Of a stretch of DNA of 64,000 nucleotides, positions 53,625-63,463 are shown in pieces (position 1 is the stretch's first letter; each line of letters starts with the position of its first letter). This DNA comes from Roseovarius sp. MMSF_3281 (GTDB taxonomy: Bacteria > Pseudomonadota > Alphaproteobacteria > Rhodobacterales > Rhodobacteraceae): positions 310,001 to 374,000 of the forward strand of contig NZ_JASHIM010000001.1 in the NCBI RefSeq assembly GCF_030733685.1. Direction: 5' to 3'. Position numbers and translations under genes: made by a program. Below the pieces are notes generated by a model that saw nothing but the letters and a program-made list of their open reading frames with translations, searched no databases and was not told where the DNA came from.

Positions 53625-54968
53625 CTACAGGTAATCCGAGCGTTGCAGGCCGTACTTGGCCATTTTCTCGTTCAGGGTGCGGCGCGGCAGGCAGAGTTCA
53701 TCCATCACCGAGGCGATAGAGCCCTTGTGGCGGCGCATGGTGTTGTCGATCAGCATGCGTTCGAACGCCTCGACATATTCCTTGAGCGGTTTGCCCTCGG
53801 TGGTCATCACCGGCTGCATTTCCTGATGGTCGGACATCAGGAGCGAGGCAATGGTGCCCGAGCCGCGGCGCGATTGCAGGACGGCGCGTTCGGCCACGTT
53901 GATCAGTTGGCGCACGTTGCCCGGCCAAGGCGCCTGCAGAAGCTGTGCGGCCTCCTGTGCGCTGACCTCGGGGGTTTCGCAGCCATAGTCATCGGCGAAA
54001 TTCTCGGAGAACCGGGTGAAGAGCGTCAGGATATCCTCGCCCCGCTGGCGCAGGGGCGGCACGGTGATCCGCAGCGCGCCGAGCCGGTAAAACAGGTCCG
54101 AGCGCAGGGCGTCTTCGCAGGTGCGATCCTGTTCTTGCATGTTGGAAATGGCAACGATGCGGGTTTCGGGCGGCGTGCCTTCGTCGTTGATGTAGGTCAG
54201 CAGGCGGGCCTGCGCGGCCTCGGAGAGCGACTCGATATCTTCGAGGACAAGCGTGCCGCCGCGCGCCTCTTCCACCGCCGGGATCTGGCTGTCTTCGGGT
54301 TGTACCGGGCCGAACAGGCGTTTGATCAGCGCGTCTTCCTCAAGGGCGGCACAGGAGACCAGCACGAATTTCTTGCCCGCGCGGGAGCCCACGGCATGCA
54401 GCGCATGGGCCACGAGCGTTTTGCCGGTGCCGGTTTCGCCTTCGATCATGACATGGCCATCGGCCTGCCCCAGATCGAGGATATCTTCCTTGAGGCGTTC
54501 CATCACCGGCGAGGCGCCGATCAGCTTTTTCATCAATTGCCCGCCGTCGGAAAGTTCGCGCCGCAAGGCGCGACTGTCCAACGTCATGCGGCGGGCATTG
54601 GTGGCTTTCTTGGCCAGCTGGTTCATCTTGTCGGGATTGAAGGGCTTTTCGAGAAAGTCATAGGCCCCCATGCGCATCGCCTCGACCGCCATGGGCACAT
54701 CGCCATGGCCGGTGATCATGATCACCGGCAGGCTGGAATCGGTGCCCATCAGTTTCTTGAGGAATTGCATCCCGTCCATGCCCGGCATCTTGATGTCCGA
54801 CACGACGATGCCGGGGTAATCGGGGCCAAGCACCTTGAGCGCCTCTTCGGCGCTTCCGAAGGCCTCGGTGTCGTAGCCCGAAAGCGCCAGCCATTGGCTT
54901 ATGGATTGGCGCATGTCCTTTTCGTCGTCGATGATCGCGATTTTCATGGCACTCGGCATGTCAGTCAC
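53625..54968 (-). CDS. dctD: DctD-like response regulator lacking the GAFTGA loop
   Basis: The 447-residue regulator has a receiver domain (D58 in VVSDIKMPG), an AAA+ domain and a Fis-type helix-turn-helix (about 415-440, LCLPRRTLNEKMAKYG). Walker A GETGTGKT is at 177-184. Where sigma-54 activators have the LFGxxxGAFTGA loop, this protein has LFGPVQPEDSQIP (218-230), so contact with sigma-54 is not expected. The Walker B segment VLEDIES also departs from the usual LDEI. It resembles the Rhodobacter NtrC, which also lacks GAFTGA and works with the housekeeping sigma. The gene overlaps the kinase by four bases. Confidence 0.85.
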   Translation of the reverse strand: MTDMPSAMKIAIIDDEKDMRQSISQWLALSGYDTEAFGSAEEALKVLGPDYPGIVVSDIKMPGMDGMQFLKKLMGTDSSLPVIMITGHGDVPMAVEAMRMGAYDFLEKPFNPDKMNQLAKKATNARRMTLDSRALRRELSDGGQLMKKLIGASPVMERLKEDILDLGQADGHVMIEGETGTGKTLVAHALHAVGSRAGKKFVLVSCAALEEDALIKRLFGPVQPEDSQIPAVEEARGGTLVLEDIESLSEAAQARLLTYINDEGTPPETRIVAISNMQEQDRTCEDALRSDLFYRLGALRITVPPLRQRGEDILTLFTRFSENFADDYGCETPEVSAQEAAQLLQAPWPGNVRQLINVAERAVLQSRRGSGTIASLLMSDHQEMQPVMTTEGKPLKEYVEAFERMLIDNTMRRHKGSIASVMDELCLPRRTLNEKMAKYGLQRSDYL

Positions 54969-56731
54969 TCCGCAGCACGGGTTTCTTCAGGTAAGATAGG
55001 GAGTTGCATTTCAAATACAGCCCCCCCGTCAACCGCATTGCGCGCGGTCAATCGGCCCCCAAGGTCGTTGACGATCCCCGAGGAAATGGCAAGCCCCAAG
55101 CCCACCCCGTCGCCGGGCTGCTTGGTGGTGTAGAAGGGTTCAAACAGGTTTTCGATGTCCTTGAGGCCATGGCCGTTGTCGCGCACGGTCAGCATCGCGG
55201 TTTCGCCACCGGCGAGCAGGATGTCGATTGCGGGATCGTCGCTGGCCTCGGTTGCGTCCATGGCATTGCGCAGCAGGTTGATGATTACCTGTTCGATGCG
55301 CACCCTGTCGCCCATCACGACCACCGGTTCATCGGGGATGAACCGGGTGATGGTGATCTTGCGCTGACGCAGTTGCGGTTCCATCATGGCAAGGGCGGAA
55401 TTGAGTGCTTCGCCCATTTTTACAGGCTCGAATGCGTCACGTTCCTGTCGGGCGTAGGATTTCAACTGCTTGGTGATGGCGCCCATCCGTTCGATCAGGT
55501 CGTCGATCCGTTGGAAGGACGACAGCGCCTCGTCGGGGCGGTTGCGGGTGAGCAGAAGGCGCGCACCGGCAAGGTAGGTTTTCATCGCCGCGAGCGGTTG
55601 GTTCAACTCGTGGCTGACCGCCGCCGACATCTCGCCCAAGGCGGCGAGTTTGGAGCTTTGCGCGAGGGTCTGTTCGGCCACGGCGAGGTTTTCCTGCACC
55701 CTTTCGCGTTCGGCGATTTCCCGCTGCAGTCTTGCGTTCAATGCGCGAAGCTCTGCCGACTCGCGTTGGAAAAGCGCCATGCGCACCGCTGTTTTGCGGT
55801 TCAGGAAATAGAAGGCGAGCGCCAGAAGAATCGCGAACCCCATGATTTCGAGCGCCAGAACCCCGTTCACCTTGTCACGGACACTAGCGTAGGTGGTGAA
55901 CGACGCGATGCGCCAGCCACGGAAGGCCACGCGCCCCTCGACCCGCATCACCGCCTCGCCCTGAAGGTAGGCATCGGCGGGAAGGGCCGTCCAATCGGCG
56001 GTGGCCTGAATGGCGCGCTCGATGGCGCTGTCCACCGGTTCGCGGCGCAGGGCCTCGGCCTCGCTTAGTCCGCGCCAGCGGGGTTCGGTGGCAAGGATGA
56101 TGCGGCCCTCGCTATCGGTAACCAGAACGGCATCGGATATCCCGGCCCAGGCGCGTTCGTATTTGCCAAGATCCACCTCGACCACGATGACACCGGCGAT
56201 CTGGTTCTGGCTGTCGATGCGGCGCGAATAGAAGAAACGGTATTGCCCGGTTTCATCCTCGAGCACCTGGAAAATCGTATCGCGAGAGCGCAGAGCCTCA
56301 ACGTAATAAGGGGCTTGGCGGTGACTTTCGCCCAGCTTGTTGCGCTCGGTTGCCGCCACGGTGCGCCCGTCACGATCCAGCAGCATGAGCGAGGCGGCGC
56401 CGATTTCGTCAAGGAACGACAGGAGGCGCTGTGTGGACTGGGTGTAATCGCCGGTATTGAGCGCCTGAATAAGGGCCGGGTCACGCGCCAGAAGCTGTGG
56501 CACGATGGCGTTCTGGCGCAATTCGCTAAGCAAGTTGCCGCTGTAGAGCACAAGCCGCAATTCGGCCCGGTTGCGTGTGTTTTCGGTAAAGCGATCGGTG
56601 AGCAGCCGGTTGGTCACATAAACCACGGCGATGGCCATGACGAGGATCGCCAGAAGCGCAAGCCGCGCCCGCCAACTGACTGAACGCGTGCGGCGGCGCA
56701 TCGAGTTATTTGAGGTTGGCAGAAGGCTCAT
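54965..56731 (-). CDS. dctB: DctB-like sensor histidine kinase
   Basis: The 588-residue membrane kinase has a transmembrane segment at about 22-42 and a large periplasmic sensor of the double-Cache type (about 45-300). A second membrane helix (LALEIMGFAILLALAFYFL) and a coiled-coil linker with the AEQTLAQSSKLAALGEMSAAVSHE segment follow. The phosphohistidine is in SHELNQPLAAMKTYLAGARLL, which is typical of DctB, and the ATPase has NLLRNAMDAT and GLGLAISSG. C4-dicarboxylate sensing is likely by similarity, but no dicarboxylate transporter gene is adjacent. Confidence 0.88.
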   Translation of the reverse strand: MSLLPTSNNSMRRRTRSVSWRARLALLAILVMAIAVVYVTNRLLTDRFTENTRNRAELRLVLYSGNLLSELRQNAIVPQLLARDPALIQALNTGDYTQSTQRLLSFLDEIGAASLMLLDRDGRTVAATERNKLGESHRQAPYYVEALRSRDTIFQVLEDETGQYRFFYSRRIDSQNQIAGVIVVEVDLGKYERAWAGISDAVLVTDSEGRIILATEPRWRGLSEAEALRREPVDSAIERAIQATADWTALPADAYLQGEAVMRVEGRVAFRGWRIASFTTYASVRDKVNGVLALEIMGFAILLALAFYFLNRKTAVRMALFQRESAELRALNARLQREIAERERVQENLAVAEQTLAQSSKLAALGEMSAAVSHELNQPLAAMKTYLAGARLLLTRNRPDEALSSFQRIDDLIERMGAITKQLKSYARQERDAFEPVKMGEALNSALAMMEPQLRQRKITITRFIPDEPVVVMGDRVRIEQVIINLLRNAMDATEASDDPAIDILLAGGETAMLTVRDNGHGLKDIENLFEPFYTTKQPGDGVGLGLAISSGIVNDLGGRLTARNAVDGGAVFEMQLPILPEETRAAE

Positions 56732-56771
56732 TACGGTAATTTACGCCCGCATGGGCAAACCGGCAAGGGGA

Positions 56772-57440
56772 TCAGGCCGCCACCACCTGGGCAACAACGC
56801 TGTCGAACATCGCCGCGCCATCGGTGCCGCCATGGGCCTCTTCGGCCATGCGTTCGGGGTGCGGCATCATGCCGAGCACGCGGCGATTTTCCGACAGGAC
56901 ACCGGCGATATCGTCGGCCGAACCGTTGGGATTGGCGTTATAGGTGAAAGCCACCCGTGCCTCGCCGTGAAGATGCTTGAGCGTTTCAGCATCGGCGAAA
57001 TAATTGCCGTCGTGGTGGGCGATGGGGAAGGTCACGGTCTGACCGGGTTCATAGCCGCTGGTGAAGGCGCTGTCGGCGGTTTGCACGGTCAGACCGACCG
57101 GCTTGCAGATGTATTTCAGAGCCGCGTTGCGCAGCAGGACACCCGGCAGAAGGCCGGTTTCGGTGAGCACCTGAAAGCCGTTACAGATGCCAAGCACGTA
57201 ACCGCCCTTTTCGGCATGGGCCACGACCGAGCGGCAGATCGGCGAATTGGCGGCAATCGCGCCGCAGCGCAGGTAATCGCCGAAGGAGAACCCGCCGGGC
57301 ACGCCGATGAGGTCGATGCCCTCGGGCAGCGCGGTATCCTTGTGCCAGACCATGGAGACCTTGGCCCCTGCCCGCTCAAGCGCGACGGCCATGTCGCGAT
57401 CACAGTTGGAGCCGGGAAAGACGATGACGGCGGCGTGCAT
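56772..57440 (-). CDS. purQ: Phosphoribosylformylglycinamidine synthase subunit PurQ
   Basis: This is a 222-residue class I glutamine amidotransferase. The start at ATG 57440 overlaps the purS stop by one base (TGATG). The catalytic Cys lies in [18 protein letters not shown] and the His/Glu pair near [10 protein letters not shown]. It supplies ammonia for the fourth step of purine synthesis with PurL (not seen here) and PurS. Confidence 0.95.
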   Translation of the reverse strand: MHAAVIVFPGSNCDRDMAVALERAGAKVSMVWHKDTALPEGIDLIGVPGGFSFGDYLRCGAIAANSPICRSVVAHAEKGGYVLGICNGFQVLTETGLLPGVLLRNAALKYICKPVGLTVQTADSAFTSGYEPGQTVTFPIAHHDGNYFADAETLKHLHGEARVAFTYNANPNGSADDIAGVLSENRRVLGMMPHPERMAEEAHGGTDGAAMFDSVVAQVVAA

Positions 57441-57679
57441 CACGACACCTCGACCGAGTAGCTTTCGATCACGGTATTGGCGAGCAGCTTTTCGCACATC
57501 TGCGTGACGGTGTCGCGCGCCTTGTCGGCGTCGGTCTCGGCAAGGTCCAGTTCGATCACCTTGCCCTGACGCACCCCTTCGACCCCGTCAAAGCCCAGTT
57601 GGCCAAGGGCGTGGCGCACGGCCTCGCCCTGCGGGTCCAGAACGCCGTTCTTCAGCATGACATGCACGCGAGCTTTCAT
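57440..57679 (-). CDS. purS: Phosphoribosylformylglycinamidine synthase subunit PurS
   Basis: The 79-residue protein begins [21 protein letters not shown] and contains [19 protein letters not shown], the PurS signature. It forms a dimeric scaffold between PurL and PurQ. It overlaps purQ by one base and lies 60 bases after purC. Confidence 0.95.
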   Translation of the reverse strand: MKARVHVMLKNGVLDPQGEAVRHALGQLGFDGVEGVRQGKVIELDLAETDADKARDTVTQMCEKLLANTVIESYSVEVS

Positions 57680-57739
57680 AAGTCATCTTCCCGTGTTTGC
57701 GTGGCGCGGGCGGCGCCGGTTGGCGGATTGGCGGCGCGA

Positions 57740-58516
57740 TCAGTTGATCAACGTCGGTTTGGTCATCTGCGTGGTGTTCTTGGGCATGACACCAAGGCGG
57801 GTGGCGACCTCGGTATAGGCATCCGTCAGGCTGCCGAGATCACGGCGGAAGACATCCTTGTCCAGTTTCTCGCCGGTTTCGATATCCCACAGGCGGCAGC
57901 TGTCGGGGCTGATTTCATCGGCCACGATCAGGCGCATGAAATCGCCCTCGTAGACGCGGCCGATCTCGATCTTGAAGTCCACCAGCTTGATCCCGACGCC
58001 GTACATGACACCGGAGAGGAAATCGTTCACCCGCAACGCGAGGCTGAGGATGTCGTCCATGTCCTGCTGGCTGGCCCAGCCGAAGGCGGCGATATGTTCC
58101 TCGGTCACCAGCGGATCACCGAGTTTATCGTCCTTGAGGCAGTATTCCACGATCGGGCGCGGCAATTGCATGCCTTCGTCGATGCCAAGGCGCTTGGCCA
58201 TGGAGCCCGCGGCATAATTGCGCACGATCACTTCGAGCGGGACGATTTCGCAACTGCGCACCAGTTGTTCGCGCATGTTGAGCCGTTTGAGGAAATGGTT
58301 GGGAATGCCGATGCTGGTCAGTCCCATCATGAAATATTCCGACAGGATGTTGTTGAGGACGCCCTTGCCCTCGATCACTGCCTTTTTCTCGGCATTATAG
58401 GCGGTTGCGTCGTCCTTGAAATACTGGACGACGGTGCCGGGTTCCGGCCCTTCGTAAAGCGTTTTCGCCTTGCCTTCGTAGATTTTCTTGCGCCGCGCCA
58501 ATGCAGCCTCCGTCAT
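57740..58516 (-). CDS. purC: Phosphoribosylaminoimidazole-succinocarboxamide synthase
   Basis: The 258-residue SAICAR synthetase has [31 protein letters not shown] at the N-terminus and the conserved [17 protein letters not shown] and DFKIEIGR. The internal ATG at 58516 is chosen over a longer frame because it precedes the conserved start closely. It joins aspartate to the purine intermediate CAIR. It leads the purC-purS-purQ operon. Confidence 0.94.
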   Translation of the reverse strand: MTEAALARRKKIYEGKAKTLYEGPEPGTVVQYFKDDATAYNAEKKAVIEGKGVLNNILSEYFMMGLTSIGIPNHFLKRLNMREQLVRSCEIVPLEVIVRNYAAGSMAKRLGIDEGMQLPRPIVEYCLKDDKLGDPLVTEEHIAAFGWASQQDMDDILSLALRVNDFLSGVMYGVGIKLVDFKIEIGRVYEGDFMRLIVADEISPDSCRLWDIETGEKLDKDVFRRDLGSLTDAYTEVATRLGVMPKNTTQMTKPTLIN

Positions 58517-58671
58517 TGACCGGGGATGAGTCCCGCGGGTCTTTGGCGCCCTCTTAGTGCATGAGGGGAAACGCCGCAAGATGGCTCAACATGCCATAGG
58601 GGCCTTGCGATCCGGGCCGCGGGGCGGCATATCTTGGCAAACTGCAACGCTGCACTAGGGGAAATGGCCCA

Positions 58672-58989
58672 ATGACCACCTTCGACGATCGCGAATCCGC
58701 ATTCGAAAACAAGTTCGCCCATGACGAGGAAATGAAATTCAAGGCCGAGGCCCGCCGTAACAAGCTTTTGGGCATTTGGGCGGCTGAGCTTCTGGGCAAG
58801 ACCGGCGCGGATGCCGATGCCTATGCCAAGGAAGTCATCCTGTCGGATTTCGAAGAAGCCGGTCACGAAGATGTCGTGCGCAAGGTTGCCGGTGACCTTG
58901 GCGATCTGGCCGATGCCGACACCATCCGGGGCAAGATGGACGAGTTGCTGCGCGTCGCCAAGGAGCAGTTGGTGAAAGAGGCCGACTGA
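58672..58989 (+). CDS. F1F0-ATPase inhibitory zeta subunit (DUF1476)
   Basis: The 105-residue protein begins with the conserved FDDRESAFENKFAHDEEMKFKAEARRNKLLGIWAAELLG. In Paracoccus and Rhodobacter this family inhibits the ATPase by inserting its N-terminus into the F1 head. It is a single helical-bundle gene, followed by a strong terminator. It is not linked to the atp genes. Confidence 0.95.
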   Translation: MTTFDDRESAFENKFAHDEEMKFKAEARRNKLLGIWAAELLGKTGADADAYAKEVILSDFEEAGHEDVVRKVAGDLGDLADADTIRGKMDELLRVAKEQLVKEAD

Positions 58990-59015
58990 GCCGTGGAGCT
59001 GTTTTTGAATTTGGG

Positions 59016-59046
59016 ACGGGCCGCGCCATAGCGCGGCCCGTTTTTT
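59016..59046 (+). terminator. Intrinsic terminator after the zeta subunit gene
   Basis: An 11-bp perfect stem, ACGGGCCGCGC / GCGCGGCCCGT, with loop CATA is followed by TTTTTT. Confidence 0.9.
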
Positions 59047-59644
59047 ATCGCCACAATGCGCAATAACGAGCACCTGCTGGAGCCTGCATGACTGACACAG
59101 GTGCAAACTTCATACCAAACGCGGTTCAAAAGATCGGTGCCGCGGCGCTTGAATTGTACTTACCTGGATAAAATCAAGCAGCTCACTACCTGCAGCGTTT
59201 CGTGTAAAGCTGTGTTTTACAGTTTTGCCGAAACATTACAGGCAAGCCCCGAAACCAGCGTTTCAGCCATCCCTCTATTTGGTAGGGATCCCTCAAAAAG
59301 GCCTCAAGATTGCACAGTGTTGCCGCAAACCCAGATTATCCAAGACATCTGGGATAGTGTCTGGCAGTTTGATGAATGGTGACAAGATACATTCGTTTCA
59401 CAAACAGTAGAGAGCGGTGCGTTCTGGAAGTGCGAGAAATGCCAATTCAGCGCCTTCGGTAACTGAAACAACTTCGTGCGAGTAATAGATAAAGTTTTGC
59501 TATGCTATTTATGAGGATGATCATAGGTGGAATGACTGCGAGCGTTGCACGGAAGACCCAAGCATTGGCGTGTATACCAAAAGGTCGCGCGAGACCGCTT
59601 CAGCCGTCCTGCGACATATCTTTCGAGGCGACGAGGGGGTACGC
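59047..59644. other. ~600-bp gap of lower GC, no supported gene
   Basis: The segment is visibly more AT-rich than its surroundings and has no open frame with convincing codon use. A possible -10-like TATGCT near 59500 precedes the glycosyltransferase-like gene. Nothing else stands out. It marks the left part of an apparently acquired interval. Confidence 0.5.
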
Positions 59645-60772
59645 ATGAATCCATTGATCAGATCCATTGCTGCTGCACCTTCAAAGCGCCGTAACAAAGC
59701 ATTGCATCGCCTGATCTTTGGACGCGGTTTCAATCAAGATACTAATCGCCGCCTTTTGATCCTTTTTGAACCAAACCGGATATCCTACTCGTCAGTTTTC
59801 CCCTTCCTTGATTATGCGCCTGAGTTCCGCGCGCGCTACGATGCCGAGATCCGTTGCTTACCGGTTGATCAGGCACTGCAACAGGGCATCCCAAGTGGCC
59901 TATCGACGGCCACGCACATCATCGCGCAGACTTGGCTCACTAACCCAAAAGAACGGCATGAACAACTTGAGAGGCTCATAGCGAGCCTAACCAGCGGCGT
60001 GAGGTGGGCATATCTGGACAGCTTCGCCAATGCCGATATCCGCTGGGCTGGGATCTTTGAAAGTGCAGCTTTATACTACAAGAAATCACTATTTATAGAT
60101 CACTCCGCGTTCACTCGGCCAAGCTATGGCCATACCAATCTCTCTGAGTACTATGGACGCCTCTACGGTCTCGAAGACGACATCACCGATTGGGGTGTGC
60201 CGCAATCGGTGCTTTCCAAGCTTCGTATTGCTCCGAATTTTCTGACGGATCCTGATCTGAGTGCTTCTCTGCTGACTGAACCCGCGGAACATGCGCCCGA
60301 CAGGGAAATCGACCTGCATGCGCGCCTTGGTGGCGTCGGTGCAGACGGCTGGTATGGGGAAATGCGCCGACACGCCGCACGCGCGGTGGACGAGTTGAGC
60401 GGTCTTCGCGTTGCCAAGGGAACCGGCGTATCACGCCCTGTGTTCGCCCGGGAACTCGAACGCTCGAAGGCTTGTTTCAGCCCTTTCGGCTATGGCGAAC
60501 TGTGTTGGCGGGACATCGAGGCGATCGCGGCCGGTTGCGTGCTTATAAAGCCGGATATGTCGCATCTGAGGACCGAGCCAGACCTTTTTCGAGACGGCGA
60601 AACCTATATCGCCTGTCGTTGGGATTTTGCGGATCTTGCAGACAAGCTTACCGAGATACTCGCGGATGATGAGAGAAGGCTCAGCTTGACAGCGAATGCA
60701 AAGCACATCGCAAAAACCTATCTTGAATCGGCTGGCCCGGTTTCGACCTATGCCGATCTTTTCGAAAGTTAA
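59645..60772 (+). CDS. Glycosyltransferase-like protein (GT1-type C-terminal domain)
   Basis: The ATG at 59645 with GAGGGGG upstream gives 375 residues; an upstream frame exists but lacks a site. The C-terminal third (FSPFGYGELCWRDIEAIAAGCVLIKPDM, then PDLFRDGETYIACRWDFADLADKLTEIL) resembles the nucleotide-sugar end of GT1-type glycosyltransferases. The N-terminal part has an unfamiliar fold. Acceptor and sugar are unknown. It lies alone in a lower-GC interval between the zeta gene and a repeat element, which suggests acquisition. Confidence 0.7.
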   Translation: MNPLIRSIAAAPSKRRNKALHRLIFGRGFNQDTNRRLLILFEPNRISYSSVFPFLDYAPEFRARYDAEIRCLPVDQALQQGIPSGLSTATHIIAQTWLTNPKERHEQLERLIASLTSGVRWAYLDSFANADIRWAGIFESAALYYKKSLFIDHSAFTRPSYGHTNLSEYYGRLYGLEDDITDWGVPQSVLSKLRIAPNFLTDPDLSASLLTEPAEHAPDREIDLHARLGGVGADGWYGEMRRHAARAVDELSGLRVAKGTGVSRPVFARELERSKACFSPFGYGELCWRDIEAIAAGCVLIKPDMSHLRTEPDLFRDGETYIACRWDFADLADKLTEILADDERRLSLTANAKHIAKTYLESAGPVSTYADLFES

Positions 60773-61173
60773 TTCTCTGATCTAAGATTGATGCTGCTGA
60801 ACTGACAGCACGTCACAGCAGACCATGGAAATTGGTCGGGCGGAAGAAACAGCCCTGCGTGTTTTGGACTTCGGCTGTGACCACTTGGCTTTATCGGCTT
60901 CGCACAGCTGAAATCATGTTCAAACATGCCTGAACCTGCCTAAAGCGGTCCGCCTTTAACCTGATGCATCAGCGAAAGGCGGAACGCGTGCAACGATTGA
61001 GCGGAGCACTGCGTTTCGCGAAAATCTGTGATTCAGGTTTTTCGCGAAACGCTTTAGGTGAAAGAAGCGCATGATCCTCATGCAATCTATGAATTTGCCT
61101 CACGCACCTACATATGACAGGAAGCATGAAACGGCGGGCGCAACCCCGCCTGAAACCGTTTGAAAGGCGCAAC
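60773..61173. other. 400-bp gap with the repeat element and bmt leader
   Basis: The 116-bp repeat occupies 60941-61056. The rest before it shows no gene. In the bmt leader the segment 61129-61161 contains two mutually exclusive inverted repeats, AAACGG/CCGTTT and GGCGGG/CCCGCC, next to the ribosome binding site. Confidence 0.5.
60941..61056. repeat. 116-bp double-hairpin dispersed repeat, copy 2
   Basis: The ends are TAAAGC and GCTTTA. It differs from copy 1 at positions 8 and 18 only. It carries both hairpins, and the second (GCGTTTCGCGAAAA / TTTTCGCGAAACGC) is unchanged. It is in the same orientation as copy 1 relative to the window, between the glycosyltransferase-like gene and bmt. Confidence 0.9.
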
Positions 61174-62184
61174 ATGAGCAACGCACTCAGCAGAATGATG
61201 GAAAACCGCGACTGGATCCTGGCCGATGGGGCGACGGGCACGAACCTGTTCAACATGGGGCTGGAATCGGGGGATGCGCCCGAGTTGTGGAACGATGTGC
61301 ACCCCGACCGGATCAAGAAGCTGTATACGCTGGCGGTGGATGCGGGCAGCGACCTGTTCTTGACCAATTCCTTTGGCGGCAATGCCGCGCGCCTGAAGCT
61401 GCATGGCGCGGAAAAGCGCGCGCGGGAGCTGTCGCGTATGTCGGCCGAGATTGGCCGCGACGTGGCCGATGCGCGGGACCGCGATATCATCGTCGCAGGC
61501 TCGGTCGGGCCGACCGGCGAGATCATGGCGCCCATGGGCGAATTGACCCATGAGATCGCCGTCGAGATTTTCCACGAACAGGCCGATGGCCTGAAAGAAG
61601 GCGGCGCGGATGTGCTGTGGCTGGAAACGATCAGCGCGCCCGAGGAATACAAGGCCGCCGCGGAGGCTTTCAAACTGGCCGGGATGCCGTGGTGCGGAAC
61701 GATGAGTTTCGACACGGCGGGGCGTACGATGATGGGCGTCACCTCGGCCGATATGGTGACCATGGTCGACAAGCTTGACAACCCGCCGCTGGCCTTCGGG
61801 GCCAACTGCGGTGTCGGGGCCTCGGACCTGATGCGCACGGTCATGGGCTTTATCGCCCAGGGCACCGAGCGTCCGGTGATCGCCAAGGGCAATGCCGGGA
61901 TTCCCAAGTATGTGGATGGGCATATCCACTATGACGGCACGCCCGAGTTGATGGCGGAATACGCGGTTCTGGCGCGCGATGCCGGGGCCACGATCATCGG
62001 CGGCTGCTGTGGCACCATGCCCGAGCACCTGTCGCATATGCGCGAGGCCCTGGAAAACCGCCCGCGCGGCGCGCGCCCGACACTGGAAGAGGTTGCCGAA
62101 AAGCTGGGCGGGTTTTCCTCGGCGGTCGATGGCACGGGCGAGGATGACACCCCCAAGCGCCGCACCCGCCGCCGCCGCGGTTAA
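61174..62184 (+). CDS. bmt: Betaine/cobalamin-type homocysteine S-methyltransferase
   Basis: The start ATG 61174 has GAAAGG upstream and gives 336 residues. The protein is a TIM-barrel homocysteine methyltransferase with ADGATGTNLFN, TNSFGGNAARL and the zinc ligands in GANCGVGA and GGCCGTMPEHL. It transfers a methyl group to homocysteine to make methionine. A corrinoid protein gene lies 1.3 kb away, so the pair may be parts of a split methionine synthase or a betaine-dependent system. It ends four bases into the convergent radical SAM gene. Confidence 0.88.
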   Translation: MSNALSRMMENRDWILADGATGTNLFNMGLESGDAPELWNDVHPDRIKKLYTLAVDAGSDLFLTNSFGGNAARLKLHGAEKRARELSRMSAEIGRDVADARDRDIIVAGSVGPTGEIMAPMGELTHEIAVEIFHEQADGLKEGGADVLWLETISAPEEYKAAAEAFKLAGMPWCGTMSFDTAGRTMMGVTSADMVTMVDKLDNPPLAFGANCGVGASDLMRTVMGFIAQGTERPVIAKGNAGIPKYVDGHIHYDGTPELMAEYAVLARDAGATIIGGCCGTMPEHLSHMREALENRPRGARPTLEEVAEKLGGFSSAVDGTGEDDTPKRRTRRRRG

Positions 62185-63254
62185 AACAGGCTGAGTTGGT
62201 CGCCCGGTTTCGGGGGCGGCTTGAAGAGATCGCAGCGCAGCCTTGGCTGCGCGCGGTCAAGGCCCAGCCGTTTGGCCGCCAGATCGAAGCGTTGTGCGAT
62301 CATCCGGGCATAGGTGCCGCTGCCACGCATCCGGCGGCCCCAATCGGCGGAATAGTCCTGCCCGCCGTGCATCTCGCGCACCCGCGCCATGACGCGGCCC
62401 GCGCGGTCGGGGTAATGGGCGGCCAGCCATTCACGAAACAGCGGCGAGACCTCCAGCGGCAGGCGCAGCATGATCCATGAGGCCGCCGTGGCCCCGGCGC
62501 CCTGCCCGGCCTTGAGCAAGGCCTCGATCTCGTGATCGGTCAGCCCCGGCACGACGGGCGAGGTCATCACCCGCACCGGCACCCCTGCCCCTGCCAGCCG
62601 TTCGATCACTTGCAACCGCCGCGCGGGCGACGGCGCGCGCGGCTCCATCCGGCGCGAAAGCCTGGGGTCGAGGGTGGTGAGCGATATGCCGACCCGGACC
62701 AAGCCGCGCCCGGCCATATCCGACAGAATATCCAGATCGCGTTCGATCAAGCTGCCCTTGGTGACGATGGCCACGGGATGATTGAAACGCTGCAGCACCT
62801 TGAGGCAGGCCCGGGTCACTTCATGGGTCTTTTCAACCGGTTGGTAAGGGTCGGTATTGGTGCCGATGGCAATGGGCGCCACCCGGTAGCGCGGCGCGCG
62901 CAATTCGCGGGCCAGGACCCGGGGCGCATCGGGACGGGCCACAAGGCGGGTTTCGAAATCAAGCCCCGCCGACAGGCCCAGCCAGGCATGGCTGGGGCGC
63001 GCGAAGCAATAGATACAGCCATGTTCGCAGCCCCGATACGGGTTGATCGAGCGATCGAATGGTAAATCGGGCGAACGGTTGTAGGTGATGATCTTGCGGG
63101 GTGTCTCCTCTCGCACCTCGGTGCGCAAGACGCTTTCGCCCGGCGCGGTCGGCTCAAAGCTGCGCGTCACCGCCTCGAAGCGGCCGGTGTCGTTGGACCC
63201 TGCCGCCCGGCCGGGGCAGCGCAGCGCGGGATCATGCGTAACCTTGTCTGACAT
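62181..63254 (-). CDS. PA0069-family radical SAM protein
   Basis: The protein has 357 residues from ATG 63254. The iron-sulfur cluster motif is CEHGCIYC (CxxxCxxC), followed by FARPSHAWLGLSAGLDFETRL, which is diagnostic of this family related to SPL/Rv2578c-like proteins. It binds a 4Fe-4S cluster and SAM; the substrate is unknown. The stop overlaps that of bmt tail to tail. The C-terminus is short and has no further domain. Confidence 0.92.
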   Translation of the reverse strand: MSDKVTHDPALRCPGRAAGSNDTGRFEAVTRSFEPTAPGESVLRTEVREETPRKIITYNRSPDLPFDRSINPYRGCEHGCIYCFARPSHAWLGLSAGLDFETRLVARPDAPRVLARELRAPRYRVAPIAIGTNTDPYQPVEKTHEVTRACLKVLQRFNHPVAIVTKGSLIERDLDILSDMAGRGLVRVGISLTTLDPRLSRRMEPRAPSPARRLQVIERLAGAGVPVRVMTSPVVPGLTDHEIEALLKAGQGAGATAASWIMLRLPLEVSPLFREWLAAHYPDRAGRVMARVREMHGGQDYSADWGRRMRGSGTYARMIAQRFDLAAKRLGLDRAQPRLRCDLFKPPPKPGDQLSLF

Positions 63255-63463
63255 GGCTCCAGACTGGAACAAATAGGGAACATACGCAACAACCCCGTAT
63301 AGAACATGAAGGATTTTCGAGGGTATTGGCGCGCATAAGGCGTTAAAGGTCGGTAGCGACGCGGCCAGTGTCGCAATTCGGAAAGTTGGTCTGCGGCAAA
63401 TTGACGAAAGCTGAAGCAGAGACAAACGCGCCGCTGGCGCCACAGGAATCAAGGAAACCGCTC

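Noticed and set aside
59101..59382. A 93-residue open frame in the low-GC gap
   Set aside because: It has no ribosome binding site, no recognisable motif and poor codon use.
62178..62186. Tail-to-tail overlap of bmt and the radical SAM gene as a regulatory antisense site
   Set aside because: Overlaps of a few bases at convergent ends are common in dense genomes, and I see no further structure.
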